Origin: Mesostigma viride | Taxonomy: Eukaryota; Streptophyta; Mesostigmatophyceae; Mesostigmatales; Mesostigmataceae | Assembly (NCBI GenBank): GCA_009746045.1 | Contig: RPFO01000624.1 | Coordinates: forward strand, 1-64,000 | DNA: 64,000 nucleotides | Direction: 5' to 3' | In this document: positions 1 through 12,135 of the stretch, piece by piece | How positions within the stretch are numbered: the stretch's first letter is position 1 | How the letters are laid out: each line of letters opens with the position of its first letter | Position numbers and translations under genes: made by a program | The notes under the pieces: generated by a model | What the model was told of the DNA's origin: nothing | Seen by the model: the letters and a program-made list of their open reading frames with translations, nothing else | Databases searched by the model: none

Positions 1-292
1 GGCATCAATCCACTCATTATGACATATAATCCTGCGAATTTTCCTCCGATAGCCAGCATTTATTGTGCAAGCTAGGAGAAGTTTTTGGTCATTTTCCTGA
101 CACACGTTGTAATTACCAGGCTATGGCGAATATTACCCCCAAACCTATGCATCACCTTCGTCCCTAAGTGTTCCCGGACCCACCGGACAACTGTCCTCCG
201 TCACAAGTGGCGCGGCGATCACGGCGCGGCGCGAAATTCGACCGTTAGTCAACCGCCCCTGACAGGTCGGGGGTTAGCGGACTAAGGGTTAA
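1..292. other. intergenic, nothing recognised
   Basis: No convincing coding signal, RNA gene or repeat was recognised here. Short open frames exist but have no domain or motif content. Confidence 0.5.
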
Positions 293-744
293 CTATGCGC
301 GCATTTCCCAGCAATACAGCAAATCGTATGACAGTGCTGCCAATCCTGCCTGCTTGTCACAACACATTTCAGGCTTTGGCGCGCTCAGGCTATGAGCGAC
401 GTGTGTGCGCATCAATCAAATCAGTCTGCACGGCAGCAATACAACAATGATTACGTACGATCGACGCTCTGACAGTCATCATGACATAATGACTGTGCCG
501 TCCGATATCTACCAACGGTAGACTGAACATACTACAACAAAAGTAAATATTCAGCCACAAGCATCGTAGAGTTGGGTACTAGCATCCGTTGCGGCGCTTC
601 ACACCGGCCGGTACCCAGACTTGAACAAATCCGAGCCAAACGGCTATACCGCGGAACCAAACCAACGGAACTGAACCGGACGTAAATGATTCGGTGAATA
701 GCCGTTTCTCGAGTGCGCGGACGTAAATGACCACGGACGTGACA
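293..744 (+). repeat. dispersed direct repeat, copy 1
   Basis: This segment of about 450 bp recurs in the same orientation at 1860-2303 with only scattered substitutions and small indels. It begins near a gcgcatttcccagc block and ends at a cacggacgtgaca block. No coding capacity, terminal inverted repeat or target duplication was recognised, so its class is unknown. It may be the 5' part of a longer mobile element, because copy 2 runs directly into LINE-derived sequence. Confidence 0.8.
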
Positions 745-943
745 CTGAGCTGTCGCGTTTGCGTGCCACTATGTCCTACTAAGACTAATACTTGGAAGAC
801 ATATCCACAGCGATAGAGCACTCATGTGTGTGATCCACTATATCCTTCCCACGTTTTAGCTCGAAGCTGGAAGAGCCAAAAAGTCAAAAAAGAGGATCAC
901 ATAGGGAAAAAAATTCCCATTGCAGGACCACGCATGCTTTTCT

Positions 944-1180
944 AAATATAGGCTTAGCAATAACCTCTTCAGTGCTTTTCAAATAGGCTAAGCAATAACC
1001 TCTTCAGTGCTTTTTCAAGGATAAGCCTAATCCTCTTCAGTGCTTTTCAAATAGGCTAAGCAATAACCTCTTCGGTGCTTTTTCAAGGATAAGCATAATC
1101 CTCTTCATGGCTTCTTCAAGGATAAGCCTAATCCTCTTCATAGCTTTTTACAGGATAAGCTTAATCCTCTTTCAAGTGCT
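944..1180. repeat. degenerate minisatellite, about 30-40 bp units
   Basis: Imperfect tandem repeats alternate two related blocks, one with aataacctcttcagtgc and one with ggataagcctaatcc. The second block is nearly self-complementary, so single-stranded forms could fold into hairpins. No gene overlaps it. Confidence 0.75.
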
Positions 1181-1859
1181 CGGCCCTGCAAGCAGCTTGG
1201 GTATCTCCGGCTCAGGCTGGCCGAACCGAACCCGCCAAGGGTTGTTCGCTCGTTTTAAAAGGGTAAAAATGATAGGTGCGGTCAATCTTAGTCACGGCAC
1301 CGCCACCTTCATGACAGACAATCCCGCCAGCCGATTTCATGTTGAGATCATGCTTTATCATCAAAGCAAGCAAAAGACCTTTCCATTCCAAGAAGATCAA
1401 TGACGAATTACAAAGACTGTCGAGTTGTAATGTTGCAATTATAAGAGCAGCTGTGTACAGTCTCAGGAATTCCATGATCCCGCTATTGTACTTCGAGCTA
1501 CTGGCTTGCCTGAGCCACCGATGACAGGCCTAGGGCATTACGGGGCTATCCCCTTCCCTGCTGTTGATCGTTCCCAATGTTACCCACATTCTTAACAAAA
1601 CACATGATTGTCATTTCCGTCAATCCATTCTTGTGGCAATGGACTGCATGCAACCACTCACGGGGGCTGCTCCGGGCTGCTCGGACTATTTCATCCCCAT
1701 GAAGACCACAAACCAGTTGTGAGGGAGAGAAACGAGCGAACAACGATCTCCATGGCCGAGGCTCGTTCCCTTAAGCTATTTCCAATAGTGCCGCTGACGC
1801 AAGCAAATCCCGCGCCGGCCATAGCACTAGCTGTCAAACCTGGCTACGTGCGCGCCAAG
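1181..1859. other. intergenic, nothing recognised
   Basis: Only short open frames on both strands, none with recognisable protein features. Confidence 0.4.
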
Positions 1860-2303
1860 CTATGTGCGCATTTCCCAGCAATACAGCAAATCGTATGTGC
1901 TGCCAATCTTGCCTGCTTGTCACAACACATTTCAGGCTTTGGCGCGCTCAGGCTATTATGAGCGACGCGTGTGCGCATCAATCAAATCAGTCTGCATGGC
2001 AGCAATACAATAATGATTACGCGCGACGCTCAGTCATCATGACATAATGACTGTGCCGTCCGATATCTACCAACGGTAGACTGAACACTGATACTACAAA
2101 AGTAAATATTCAGCCACAAGCGTAGAGTTGAGTACTAGCATCCGGCGCGGCGCTTCACACTGGCCGGTACCCCGGCCAGACTTGAACAAATCCGAGCCAA
2201 ACGGCTACCACGGAACCAAACCAACGGAACTGAACCGGATGTAAATGATTCGGTGAACAGCCGTTTCTCGAGTGCGCGGACGTAAATTATCACGGACGTG
2301 ACA
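1860..2303 (+). repeat. dispersed direct repeat, copy 2
   Basis: Second copy of the segment at 293-744, in the same orientation about 1.57 kb downstream. The similarity stops at 2303, exactly where homology to the ORF1 of the LINE-derived family begins. This suggests a chimeric or jointly mobilised unit. Confidence 0.8.
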
Positions 2304-2992
2304 GCCTTCCCCGCTCGCGGGGTAAGGCGGGAGCGCCTCCGCTGCTGCTCATCTTTGAGACCCCGGCGGACAAGATTTCGTTCCTCAGAGGCTGCAGGCG
2401 GCTTGAGAGGACTCACTACACTTTGGATGACGACTTGACCGTTGGCGGAGCAACAAAGGCGACGGGAGCTATGGCAGACCTACCTCCAGCTCCGGCAGAC
2501 AGCAGCAGGGAAGCCAGTGTACTGGAAGGGGGCGGCCATCTACGTCGGCCAGAAGCCCTGGCAGGCGCCCCCCTCTGCCCCAGCACCCTCAGTAACCCCA
2601 GCCTAGAGGGGATAAGTAGTGCAGAATAGTAAGGCTTAGCCAACGTGGCCTTATATACATGTATACACCTATTATGGGCATCACACCAGATGATGAATTA
2701 GCATTATTTTAGCCATGTACACTGTGTGCCTATGAAGGGCTCCACACCAGATCATTGACGCATAGCATTATTTACTCATGCTTTGCCCATGCAGAGAGTC
2801 GCTCTCTGCTGATATGCCATGCCCTATAGCCATTGTTTAGCCATGATCATCTTCCATCCTATGTCGGCCGCACCATGCAGTAGCTGCTGGAACACATAGT
2901 GCATGGTGCTGGTGAACTTCGTGCACCCAGCAGAGCTTGTGTAGTTTGCAGTCCCTACCCTTGCAGGAAGTAGCCCAGAATGTATTAAGGGG
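2304..2992 (+). mobile_element. ORF1-only LINE relative, truncated copy A
   Basis: Bases 2304-2640 match the C-terminal part of the ORF1 at 6562-7723, including the stretches translating as TPADKISFL, LDDDLT and QTYLQLRQ, but the frame is interrupted. The following 350 bases match the 3' untranslated region of the same family (7724-8100 and 42360-42621), ending at a conserved cagaatgtattaa block. The copy is 5'-truncated and lacks the family's simple-sequence tail. No reverse transcriptase lies between ORF1 and the 3' region. Confidence 0.75.
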
Positions 2993-4888
2993 ACGGTCCC
3001 GGCGCGAATATTTTGGCGCCGAAAAATTCGCGGTACCCGTCCGTACCGCGAAAAAGTGGTGCACGGGGCGCGCACCCCTACCGGAGCTGGCCATGGCGAC
3101 GTGCTTTCAGGCAGAGTAGAAAAAGATAGCTCGCGGAATGCAGAGAAACTGAGCGAATCTAAAAGACGATGAGTAAATGATACTACTTCGTTACTAGCGG
3201 AGTTCGCGTTTTTTGCAGTGTCGATGATTTTATTGATGACCATCGCCACGGGGGTCCAATCTGATGTTTTCGTCGAGAGGAATAAATTAGAATGCACGCT
3301 GGCGGCGGTGATTGTCAGGTTTTATGGGCTTTACCTAGCGTCAAGGATGCGTTTAAATCGTTATTGGTAAAGCTTTAAAAAATTTGCTGGGTTTCGGCAA
3401 GATTTCCGTCATGATCGGTAAGACACTCTCCAGGCTCGCGGGATGCGCGTCTTATTATTCCATGGAAGGTTGTTCTTTCTTGCGCCGCTGGGCGAAGGAC
3501 AATTCCGGTAATGGTACGATCGTGTGATCAACGTGACCCTATGAATGTTTCGCTTCCTTTATGGGTTATCAGCGCAAGTTTTCGGCTTCTTTCCGTGCAG
3601 TTAGCGCCAGGTAGAATGCCATTCCGTGCTGCGCATCGCCAGATTCCTGGCACCTTTCAGTGGTTTTTATGTACGTTGCATGGCTGGGATGTGTCAAAGC
3701 GTGACCGTGGCATATCGTCAAGTTGTCAGGGATTTGCTGAGTGGTTTCTTGGAAGGAGATTGCGAACAGCACTCAGTTTTGTGTGAATATTGACGCGGCC
3801 TTTCTTAGCAGAGGCTTCATTGTGGTTAGAGGCTCACAAGCTTGAGTTTGTTTCTTGGCAAACAATTGCGCTGGAAAGAAAGGTGGCAGTGGTTTTTCTG
3901 AGGGGCATACTGCATGGGTGGAACTGCACGTAGGTAGGGGTTATCGTTGTCTTGTTGGCCTTTCTCCCACTAAAATGGGAGAGCCCTAATTCATATGCTA
4001 GCAAGGCAAGGTAACCATGGTAAGAAGCCTTGGCAAGCAGCATGTATGATAATTCTGCTTTCTCTGTGGACTGTCTGTTGTTACCCTTGTTGGGCAATTA
4101 GTGGATATGGCTTTCTAGGGTGTGTTTGAGCTTGGTTTTGGGATGATGCCCACACCATAAACCTGGAATATGCTTTAGAAGTGTTGGCTAGGCATGTAGA
4201 GCTACCTGCCTCATTGTTGTGCACACACGCAACAGGTTGCCCGTGTCGAGGTAAGGCAAGGGCACATGACGTGCCCAGCCACCTCCTTGTACATTGTGGT
4301 CGAATTGGGCATGGTCAGGAGCCTTTTGGATGGCATAGGAAGTGTTAGTGTGCCTTAATACTCACTAATGCCTTCCTTAGCGTCTGCACAGGTGGCCAAC
4401 TGCCAAAATTAATCACTGCTACAGCTGAGCTCAGAATGCCACCAAACTTTGACAGTGCCTTCTATGGTCATGACAGAATTTGACTTGTGCTTTTCAGGCC
4501 TAATTGATGTGTTATGAGTGTGTATGGGGACGCCCCGCCTAAAAAAGCGTATTTTTGGCCCAAAAATTAATAACTCGAAGGGATGTGCTGATTTTGTTGA
4601 TCCAATTAGGTAGAAACAATGTCCCATGACATTTTTATAAGGGGTGTGCTTTTTTCATGCAACTGGTTCTCCCACTGTTCTGGGCAAGATGTGCCCCGGA
4701 CAGCGTTTTTTTCTATTTTTAGCTCATAGCCGGTGTATGGCTGGGGGTAGTACCCCCAACAAGTGGTGGTATGCATGCCCAAACATCATGTTTATGGTCC
4801 CCAAACATCATTCAGTGGTTGTCAGTTGCATTTCTGTAGTTATTAGGGGGGGTAAGTTTTGATATATTTCTATGGGACCCTCCCCTTA
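2993..4888. other. intergenic, no gene recognised
   Basis: AT-richer than the gene regions. A minus-strand frame at 2824-3297 and a plus-strand frame at 3511-3786 are open for 90-160 codons, but neither has recognisable motifs. They may be chance or decayed frames. Confidence 0.4.
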
Positions 4889-4970
4889 AAGCCATATGCC
4901 CCTTCTCAGGGATATGTGCTACATGTACTACTCCCAACGGAGATATGTTTCAGTTTAATTTAACTTGATT
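4889..4970 (+). mobile_element. LINE-family 3' end fragment
   Basis: Carries the family's conserved 3' block (ccccttctcagggatatgtg, then cccaacggagatatgttt) followed by an AATTTAA-rich tail. It matches the ends at 5985-6058, 8090-8176 and 63900-63975. It is a severely 5'-truncated insertion or its remnant. Confidence 0.75.
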
Positions 4971-5884
4971 TTACACAACGAGAAGGAGGGAGGGCGCCCT
5001 AGCTTCTCTCACTGCTGCAAGTGGGCAGTCCACAGAGCGCTCTCTCCATCATTGGTGCCGGGCGCAACACTGTCGGGTGCAATACAACCATGCAATACCA
5101 CAGGTACCGGCTGACCCATAGCTTATGCTACAAAGTATGTAGTAACAAATTAAGGTGAGGTGGGCACAAGTCGCCGGCTAAGGTGCAAGCTGATTGTGGC
5201 GCGAGAGCTACTTTAAGGTACCATAACGCTGTGCGCTGATATCATTTGAAGTGAGCTGTAAAATGCCTAAGCTATCCCATAATCGACTGCCCCGCTTTAG
5301 ACAACTAGCTCGGAGTGATCTTAGTATCCTGGGAAAACCCAGGGGGGATTCCACAGTTTCTTGTTCACATAAAGGTCCCTGCCCCGCCACTGAGTACACT
5401 TGGGGCTTCTCGGGGTTGGTCTTGTGGCGGATGTAGTCGCCGGGGCGACTGGTCGCGGCGTTGCCTACTGTCTGTTGGCTACTTTTAAGCTATATAATAG
5501 GCATGCATGGCTGCGTTCTACCCAGGCTTTGCCGTTGCACTAATTATCATTGGGATGGCGATGTCCAGGTTGCATCACCCAAACTACTTGGGTGACTACA
5601 TTATGGCTAGTCTAGCCCGTGGGCGGGGGCTTCCACGGCTGGTTGTCGGTTGACCGCGATCAGGTCCCCGCCCCTCCATGCAGAACAACGCTTCTTGGGG
5701 GCTCAGTGCTTGTGGCGGAGGTAATCCGGCCAGAGTAAACCAGTACGCCGTACGGTAAAGTACGGTCCCGGGGCGCATTGTGTATAATACCGACGCTAGT
5801 ACGCTGTAGTATAATACGCATTAGTATGGTAAAATGCTAAATAGATTTTTCAAAGTACTTAATTTTGTAGGTTAAGACTGAATA
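4971..5884. other. intergenic, no gene recognised
   Basis: No gene found. Around 5745-5840 short tacggt and agtata motifs repeat, which looks like decayed simple sequence. Confidence 0.4.
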
Positions 5885-6058
5885 CCTTAGTATGGTGGTG
5901 CAGTTGCACTTTGTGCACCCAGAGCATGCAGGGGTAGTTTACACCCTATACCGCTTGCAGGAAGTAGCCCAGAATGTATCAAAAGCCATATATGCCCCTT
6001 CTCAGGGATATGTGCTACATGTACTCCCAACGGAGATATGTTTCAATTTAATTTAATT
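5885..6058 (+). mobile_element. LINE-family 3' end fragment
   Basis: About 175 bases of the family's 3' region: the gtgcacccagag block, the ttgcaggaagtagcccag block, the cagggatatgtg block and an AATTTAATT tail. It is the best uninterrupted reference for the sequence split by the insertion at 42622. Confidence 0.75.
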
Positions 6059-6169
6059 AAGTTTCAGTGATCTCGGGCACTGTTGTTTCAATTAAATTTT
6101 CAGTGATCAGTGTTCGGTTATAATTTCAGTGAGCATGCAAAGTGAGCATGCCTCCCCCGGGTTTGCATC

Positions 6170-8176
6170 GACATGCACACGAGCCACGAGGTAGCCATGG
6201 CTGACGGCGGCGCTCATAACTTTCACGTTTGAGCACCGAATTTAGTCGTGAATATCACAATCGCTTCGTCTTTCTAAGACGCACATGCTGATATAATTTT
6301 CCGACGCTATTACGCAATATACGATGAGCAAACGCCCATCGACGCAACGCAGCCTGACGGCTGCGCTCGGCAATGAAAATACGTCTGCAGCTCCGGCTGC
6401 AGCTTCGCCATCAGGGCCGGAAGGCAGTGGTGACACTAGTCGCGCACTGGTGGCCGCCCAGCACCCTCCCGGGCTTCCTGCCTCGCCATCGGCCTCGCCA
6501 GACCCTAAACGCAGCCGCTCATCCTTTCCACGCGAACCGCGTTTCAAGCTAAAAACCTTCAATGTCGACGATTACCGACTGGTACAACATTGCCCCGTGC
6601 ACTGCTCTGGAGTGCATTTTCTTCGGGGATTACGCCTCGCTCCTTGAGCTGTGTCTCCACCTTCACAGCATCAATCGCCTTCTCGAGCCAAATGGCCGCA
6701 GGCTTCAAAGCCGAGATCTGCTGCTGACGGGCCTCCACTACAACCGGCCTGACCTTCAGCACCTGATTCTCTGCTCACTCCTCAAGAAGTCTGACGGCGA
6801 GATCTGGGCCCCCACCATCTCCGCAGCCACATTCCGTTCCATCCTCACGGAAGCCTTCCAGCAGCACGTGACCCCCCTTGCCGCAGATGTGGCGGCAATG
6901 GGCGGCACGCTGGCTACTGAGCTCCCTCACATTTCCACCACCGTCACCTCCACCTCCACCCTCCTCGCCTCCACCTCCACTGCCACCTCCACCTCCACCG
7001 CCGACATCAAAGCCCAGCTCCTCGACATCGACCAGCGTCTTAAGAACAATGCCATCGCTATCGAGGTCCTGCAGAACACCGCAGGCCTCACCGCCCAGGC
7101 AGTGAAGGACATTGCCGCCAAGCCAGCCCCGGCTGGCCTGGCCGGCGATGCTCCTCCCATCACCACCTGGGCGGACATGCTTAAGCAACACACCACCTCC
7201 ACCACCTCCGCCGTCGCAGCCCAGCTTCAACGGCAGACGCTTGACCTCCGCGAGGAGGCCGAGCTCGCCAAGCGCAGCCTCAACGTCATTGTCAAGAATC
7301 TCAAGATGGAGGAAGGTGAGAATTCCGAGAAGCTTGCGCGTGCTTTTGAGAGAGAAATCCTTGATTGCATGGGCCTTACTGGTGAGATCGAGCTGGCCGC
7401 CCACCGCCTTCCCCGCACGCGGGGTAAGGCAGGGCCGCCCCCGCTCCTTCTCACCTTTAAGACCCCGGCGGACAAGATTTCTTTTCTCAGACGCCGCAAG
7501 CGGCTCGAGAAGACTCAGACTCTTCACCCTTGACGACGACTTGACCCTGGCGCAGCAACAACGGCGACGGCCGGAGCTATGGCCGACCTACCTCCAGCTC
7601 CGGCAGACCAAGGCGGGGCAGCCGGTGTACTGGAAGGGGGCGGCCATCTATGTCGGCCACAAGCCCTGGCAGGCGACCCCCTCGACCACCGCGGCCCCAG
7701 CGACTCCAGACGCCCCAGCTTAGGGGAATACAGCAGTAGTAGTGTAGACTAGATAGACCGTGGCCATGTACATGTTGTACGCCTCCTAGAGGCCCTATCC
7801 CAGCTAAGCCCCGCGCTTTATTTAATCGTGTACATGTGTGCCTATGATGAGCCACACTCCAGATGATGCCTAGCTTTATTTAGTTATGCTGTGCCCATGC
7901 AGGGAGTAGCTCTCTGCTGAGACGCCATGCCCTAGCTTCTTTGTATAGCTATGCTGATCTTCCCCCCCATGACAGGCTCCCCCTTCGCTGGGCATAGCTT
8001 GAAGATCATGGGGATGCACGTGCCCTGGTGCACCTAGAGCAAGGGTCCTTTACATCCCCACCATTGCAGGAAGTAGCTTAGGATGTATGATAGGCCATAT
8101 GCCCCCTCTCAAGGGCTATGTGCTACATATACTCCCAACGGAGTTATGTTACAATTCAATTCAATTCAATTCAATG
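6170..8176 (+). mobile_element. ORF1-only LINE relative, copy B
   Basis: ORF1 (6324-7723) is followed directly by about 430 bases of 3' untranslated region and a tail of ATTCA repeats (8153-8176). No endonuclease or reverse transcriptase lies between them. The same ORF1-to-3'UTR junction occurs in copies A and C, so it is a property of the family and not of one deletion. The organisation is like mammalian HAL1 elements, which use the machinery of a full LINE. The 5' boundary is uncertain. Confidence 0.65.
6324..7723 (+). pseudogene. LINE ORF1-like protein (L1 ORF1p-type), frameshifted, copy B
   Basis: The longest ORF1 copy of the window. An N-terminal Ser/Pro/Ala-rich part (from 6324) is out of frame with the main part (6562-7533), which ends at a stop. 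The last 60 codons continue in another frame to 7723. The main part has a Thr/Ser-rich linker, a predicted coiled coil (LDLREEAELAKRSLNVIVKN) and a segment like the L1 ORF1p RNA-binding region (LLLTFKTPADKISFLRRRKR). The tail (LDDDLTLAQQQRR, QLRQ, VYWKGAAIYV) resembles the L1 ORF1p C-terminal domain, which binds RNA. Compared with copy A this copy carries a net 4-base insertion near 7515, which explains the frame break. The family assignment rests on motif order, not on a search. Confidence 0.65.
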
Positions 8177-9170
8177 CAAAGCATGGAATATAGGAAACTT
8201 GCTCATTATACATGCGGTTTATTGATCCCGTTAGGCATTGATCAATTTTGGAATAGCAACAACCGAATAAACCCTGCATGTGCATCGCTTATAAAGTCAT
8301 GCGCAGTACATGCATGGCGCTTAGGTTTTTCGCAGTTGGGTTATAGTTTGGGATGCCTATACAGATCAGGATACCCCTACAGCCGCGGAATATATACTAG
8401 AGGTGCTAGTTTCACGATCCCAGCTGTTAGAGTTGCGCTGCGTTTGCGCATTTTTTTGCATACTGGCCCTCCTCGTTGTGTGTAGTAGGGGTCGAAGGTT
8501 CGCTTATTGGCACCCACGTGACACAGCCACATGCTTATACGCGTACCGGCAGCGCTAAGCAGCATGTTGTTTACTATCTGCTGCCTGCTTCGGTGATATA
8601 CATGGCAACTAGGGCATGCTTTAATTTGAGCATGCGGGATGGACCAAGTACGTCAAAGCATTTTCGGCCAATTTAAAGATTTTGGATGTGTGATGTACTC
8701 AGACTTTTTGAAGGAGTGCATCATTGTAGATGATGCCGGTAATGCACTGAGAGGCTAATGCGTACGGCCCCGACACAACAAGAAGATGACGGAGATGAAT
8801 TAAAAACGTGCTCCCCTTGCCTGGGGGATCATGATCGAGCACAATCATATATAATACAGAGTTAAAGTGCTTTTCATCACGGTATGTTCCACGGTGGCCG
8901 GGGAACGGCCGGCGGGGCAGAGACACCCGTCTTCCCTTATTATGCCCGGAGGCAAGCCACAGCTGCAATTGAATCTGCTCACGAGGAGAGTCTGGCATAG
9001 CTGTGGGTGCACTAATTCTGAAATGTGCGTGGGTGGCATGGCGGTCGAGGCATGCATTGTCAGGCACAATGAAACTGAAGACTGAAGTGTGCCGGGTAGA
9101 CAGGCGTCGGAGAGCATAGGCTGAACAAGTTAAAGTAGTAGCCGGTAGTATGCTGAGCCATTAGTTAATG
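8177..9170. other. intergenic, possible SINE remnant
   Basis: No gene recognised. Bases about 8345-8440 resemble 38145-38235 (shared tttgggatgcc, gatcagga and acccctacagccgc blocks). That other copy contains a tRNA B-box-like gtgttcgaatcc, so both may be tRNA-related SINE remnants; in this copy the B box is degenerate. Confidence 0.35.
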
Positions 9171-9583
9171 AAACTCGTGCTCTCGTTGGGGAGCCACGCG
9201 GCACTGGAGTGCTTTTAATCCCTGTATGTGGCACAACAGGAAGAAAGGGCAGAGACCCTTTCTCCTTCATGCCAGCTAGAGGCATGCCACAGTAGCAATC
9301 GGACACGATAGACGATCCGACAGGCGGCAAGTTCTGTGGGTGCAATAAGACCCGCGTGAGCATATCATAACAATAAGACCCGCACGAGCATATCATAACA
9401 AGGAGCGTGGGCAAGTAAGCGATCGAAGCATAGCATAGTAGGATGTAGCATCAGCTGGTCGTACAAGGGCTAAGCTAAGGCTATGGCTGGTTGTGTACCG
9501 TGCGTTAGCGGTGCACGCGGCTAGGTGTGGTGGCAAGGCTAGGCAAACATTCTAGGCATGGCTGCCATGGCGGCAGTGACTAG
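9171..9583 (+). repeat. complex direct repeat, copy 1
   Basis: About 410 bases that recur at 10188-10560 in the same orientation. The shared order is a ctcgtgctctcgttggggag start, a cacaacaggaagaaagg block, a gcaataagacc block, a gctatggctggttgtgtacc block and a catggcggcagtgac end. Non-coding as far as can be seen. Confidence 0.8.
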
Positions 9584-10039
9584 TAACCAAGGATTACAAG
9601 CTATGGCAATTCTTGATGCTGAGCCATACACGGTGCTACGTCTAGTGGCTAGGCCATACATCAGTACGTGTTAACATCGCGAAGCCCTATCTGACATCAG
9701 CCCTAGTTCTAGTGCAGACATCATGGATTGTCCTGTCGTCACATGGGTGCATGGAACCCATAGCTGGTTGTTGATGGATAGGTCCCTGCCCGCAAGTGGA
9801 CTTTTGGCTTCTGGGGGGATTGCTCTGTGGCGGAGGAAGGTGGGCCATCAATGCAATGGCAACTCGCGACGCTGCTGCTTGATCCTGCGCGTGAGTCAGG
9901 CCGTCGTCATCCAGCGACCATGGGGTGGAGTGCCAGAGTCTTGTGCTGCCGAAGGAAGCGCGCCTTTGTCCTCTTGTCGAGAGTCAAAGGTGAGCAGCAT
10001 TCGCGGGGGAACTGTCTTGTCTCACGACTGCGGCCGGCA

Positions 10040-10175
10040 GTCAGTACCCTGGCAGTGTCAGTGATGTCGCCTTTGCCCCCCCCCCACAGGGGGTGAGCCC
10101 CATGCGGGTAAGTAGCGTGAGAAGAGAGACATAGCATTACCCTTCTATGGACTATGATCTTCGAATACATTAATT
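10040..10175 (+). repeat. short direct repeat, copy 1
   Basis: The C-run/G-run block with gggtgagcc and the cttcgaatacat end recur at 10785-10895. With the repeats on both sides this shows the 9.1-11.0 kb region grew by segmental duplication. Confidence 0.7.
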
Positions 10176-10187
10176 AATTAATTATCT

Positions 10188-10560
10188 AAACTCGTGCTCT
10201 CGTTGGGGAGTACGTCACGCAGCACTGGAGTGCTTTTGATCCCTGTGTGTGCACAACAGGAAGAAAGGGTAGAGGCCCCCTTTCTCCTTCATGCCAGAGG
10301 CATGCCACAGCAGCAATCGGACACAATAGACGATCCGGCAGGCAGCAAGTTCTGTGGGTGCAATAAGACCCATGTGAGCATATCATAACAAGGAGCGTGG
10401 ACAAGTAATCTGATCATAGCCAGGACGTAGCATGGCTGTACAAAGGCTGAGCTAAGGCTATGGCTGGTTGTGTACCGTGCGTTAGCGGGGCACGTGACTA
10501 GGTATGGTGGCGCGGCTAGGCAAACATTCTTGGCATGGCTGCCATGGCGGCAGTGACTAC
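10188..10560 (+). repeat. complex direct repeat, copy 2
   Basis: Second copy of 9171-9583, slightly shorter because of internal deletions. It is preceded by an ATTA-type simple repeat. Confidence 0.8.
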
Positions 10561-10609
10561 CAATGATTCAAGCTAGGGCTATTCTAGCCCGCAGGGGGCG
10601 ACCTCATCT

Positions 10610-11035
10610 TGTGGTTGATCATCAGGGATCGAACATGCACATGGGTTATAGGCAGCGAAGTTAACAGCTCTTAGGTATCGGTTTGGTCGCCCAGTCGAGA
10701 GCTGAAGGGCGCCTTCCCTACCTACCACTGTGAACACAGGTTCTAAGGTACCTTTATTGGTACCCACATGACGCATTCATTCTGGCAGGGCGGTGTCGCC
10801 TTTGCCCCCCCCACGGGGGGTGAGCCCTATGCGGGTAAGTTGAGCGTGAGATGAGAGACATAGCATTGCCCTTCTATGACCTTCGAATACATGGGTTATA
10901 GACGGCAGCAGTTAGTTCATTTTTAGTTGCCCACTCGAGAGCTAGCTGGAGGGCGCAGGCCTTCCCTACGTCTCATTGTGGACACAGGTTCTAAGGTTCC
11001 TTCATTGGTACCCACATGATGCATTCATTAATTTG
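10610..11035 (+). repeat. direct repeat pair
   Basis: Bases 10640-10775 (gggttatag ... ttggtacccacatgacgcattcat) recur at 10893-11030 with about 80 percent identity by eye, and 10785-10895 duplicates 10040-10175. No coding content. Confidence 0.65.
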
Positions 11036-11504
11036 GGCACTCATCCTCATCTTTCGACCATTTCTGTCATGCAAAGCTACCCTCTGCGGCGCAAGGCAGA
11101 ATATTCAACTTTTAATTTACATGGCAGAAATTTTAATTTACATGGCAGAGAATCACATGCACACGTTTCAGATTTGCGTTCCAGGTTCAAGGTAGGTCAT
11201 CTGACCTGCACAAGCCCCCGAGGTGGGTGACTCAACACAAACTGCCACTTCAGCCGATGTATGCAATGTATGCAGTTCCGTGTCAGCAATGGCACCAACA
11301 TGGCTACCTCATTGCTGTCTAAAAAAAGTTGCATTCAACTTCAGCTGCAAGTACTAAGTAAGTACTTGCGTGTCATGCGCATGGGCATGCCAAGGAGTAC
11401 TATTCTGATTTTCCAAGGAGTACTATGCCAATCTCATTAGAAAAATAATTGCACGAAAGTTACAAATATCGTCTGCATCATGCCCCAACCATATAGTCAC
11501 TAGA

Positions 11505-11860
11505 GGGGGATGTAATCCTCATCTGAGCTGTCCTCTACTGTAATGGCAGACGAGGCAGTAGTGTAGCGGCTATCCTCAGGGGCAATAGCCTCAACTGCAC
11601 CTGTTGACACTATCACAGCCGACACAGGCATGCACTTGTATGAGATGCAAGGTGTACCCTTATTCCACCTGGCCCCAATTCATGGCCATTTCTTGCTCTT
11701 TCACGGCAGCTTAATTCAGGCGAGGCTTGAGTTGCTCAATGCTGACATCAAAATTAAGGGGACAATAAAAATCACAGCGGTTTACGCCCTGCAAGCGAAT
11801 GGCTGATGCAAGCACAATCTTGGAGGGCATCATCGCGGGACGCTGGCACAGCTGAACACT
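11505..11860 (-). pseudogene. degenerate coding fragment of unknown family
   Basis: Read on the minus strand, two adjacent open stretches in different frames look protein-like: the first includes CDFYCPLNFDVSIEQLKPRL, the second includes SSAITVEDSSDEDYIPL before a stop. The final 90 bases match 30510-30569 plus 30860-30890, so both are remnants of one repeated sequence, probably a transposon gene. The family was not recognised. It lies just downstream of the NAD kinase gene on the same strand but in different frames, so it is not part of that gene. Confidence 0.35.
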
Positions 11861-12135
11861 GGGAGCATGGCGGCAGGGTCATGCTTGAAGCGATGCAATG
11901 CCATTTCTTCTCCAAACCAACAGATGGGGCAGATTAACCCAAACTCTCGGTAGCCCCTTATTTGCTACTTCCCTTTCTCGCGCTGTAAAGCCCCAGTCAG
12001 CGTGCTGTACCCTACTACGCTCTCTCCGACTTCTTTGGTTGTTTGCATGGTGAACCCTCCGTCTGCCCCCCCCGGCATTGCTGTCGGTGGCGTCCTGCCG
12101 GCACCGCGTGCAGGTATCCATGCCTGCCCCAATCA

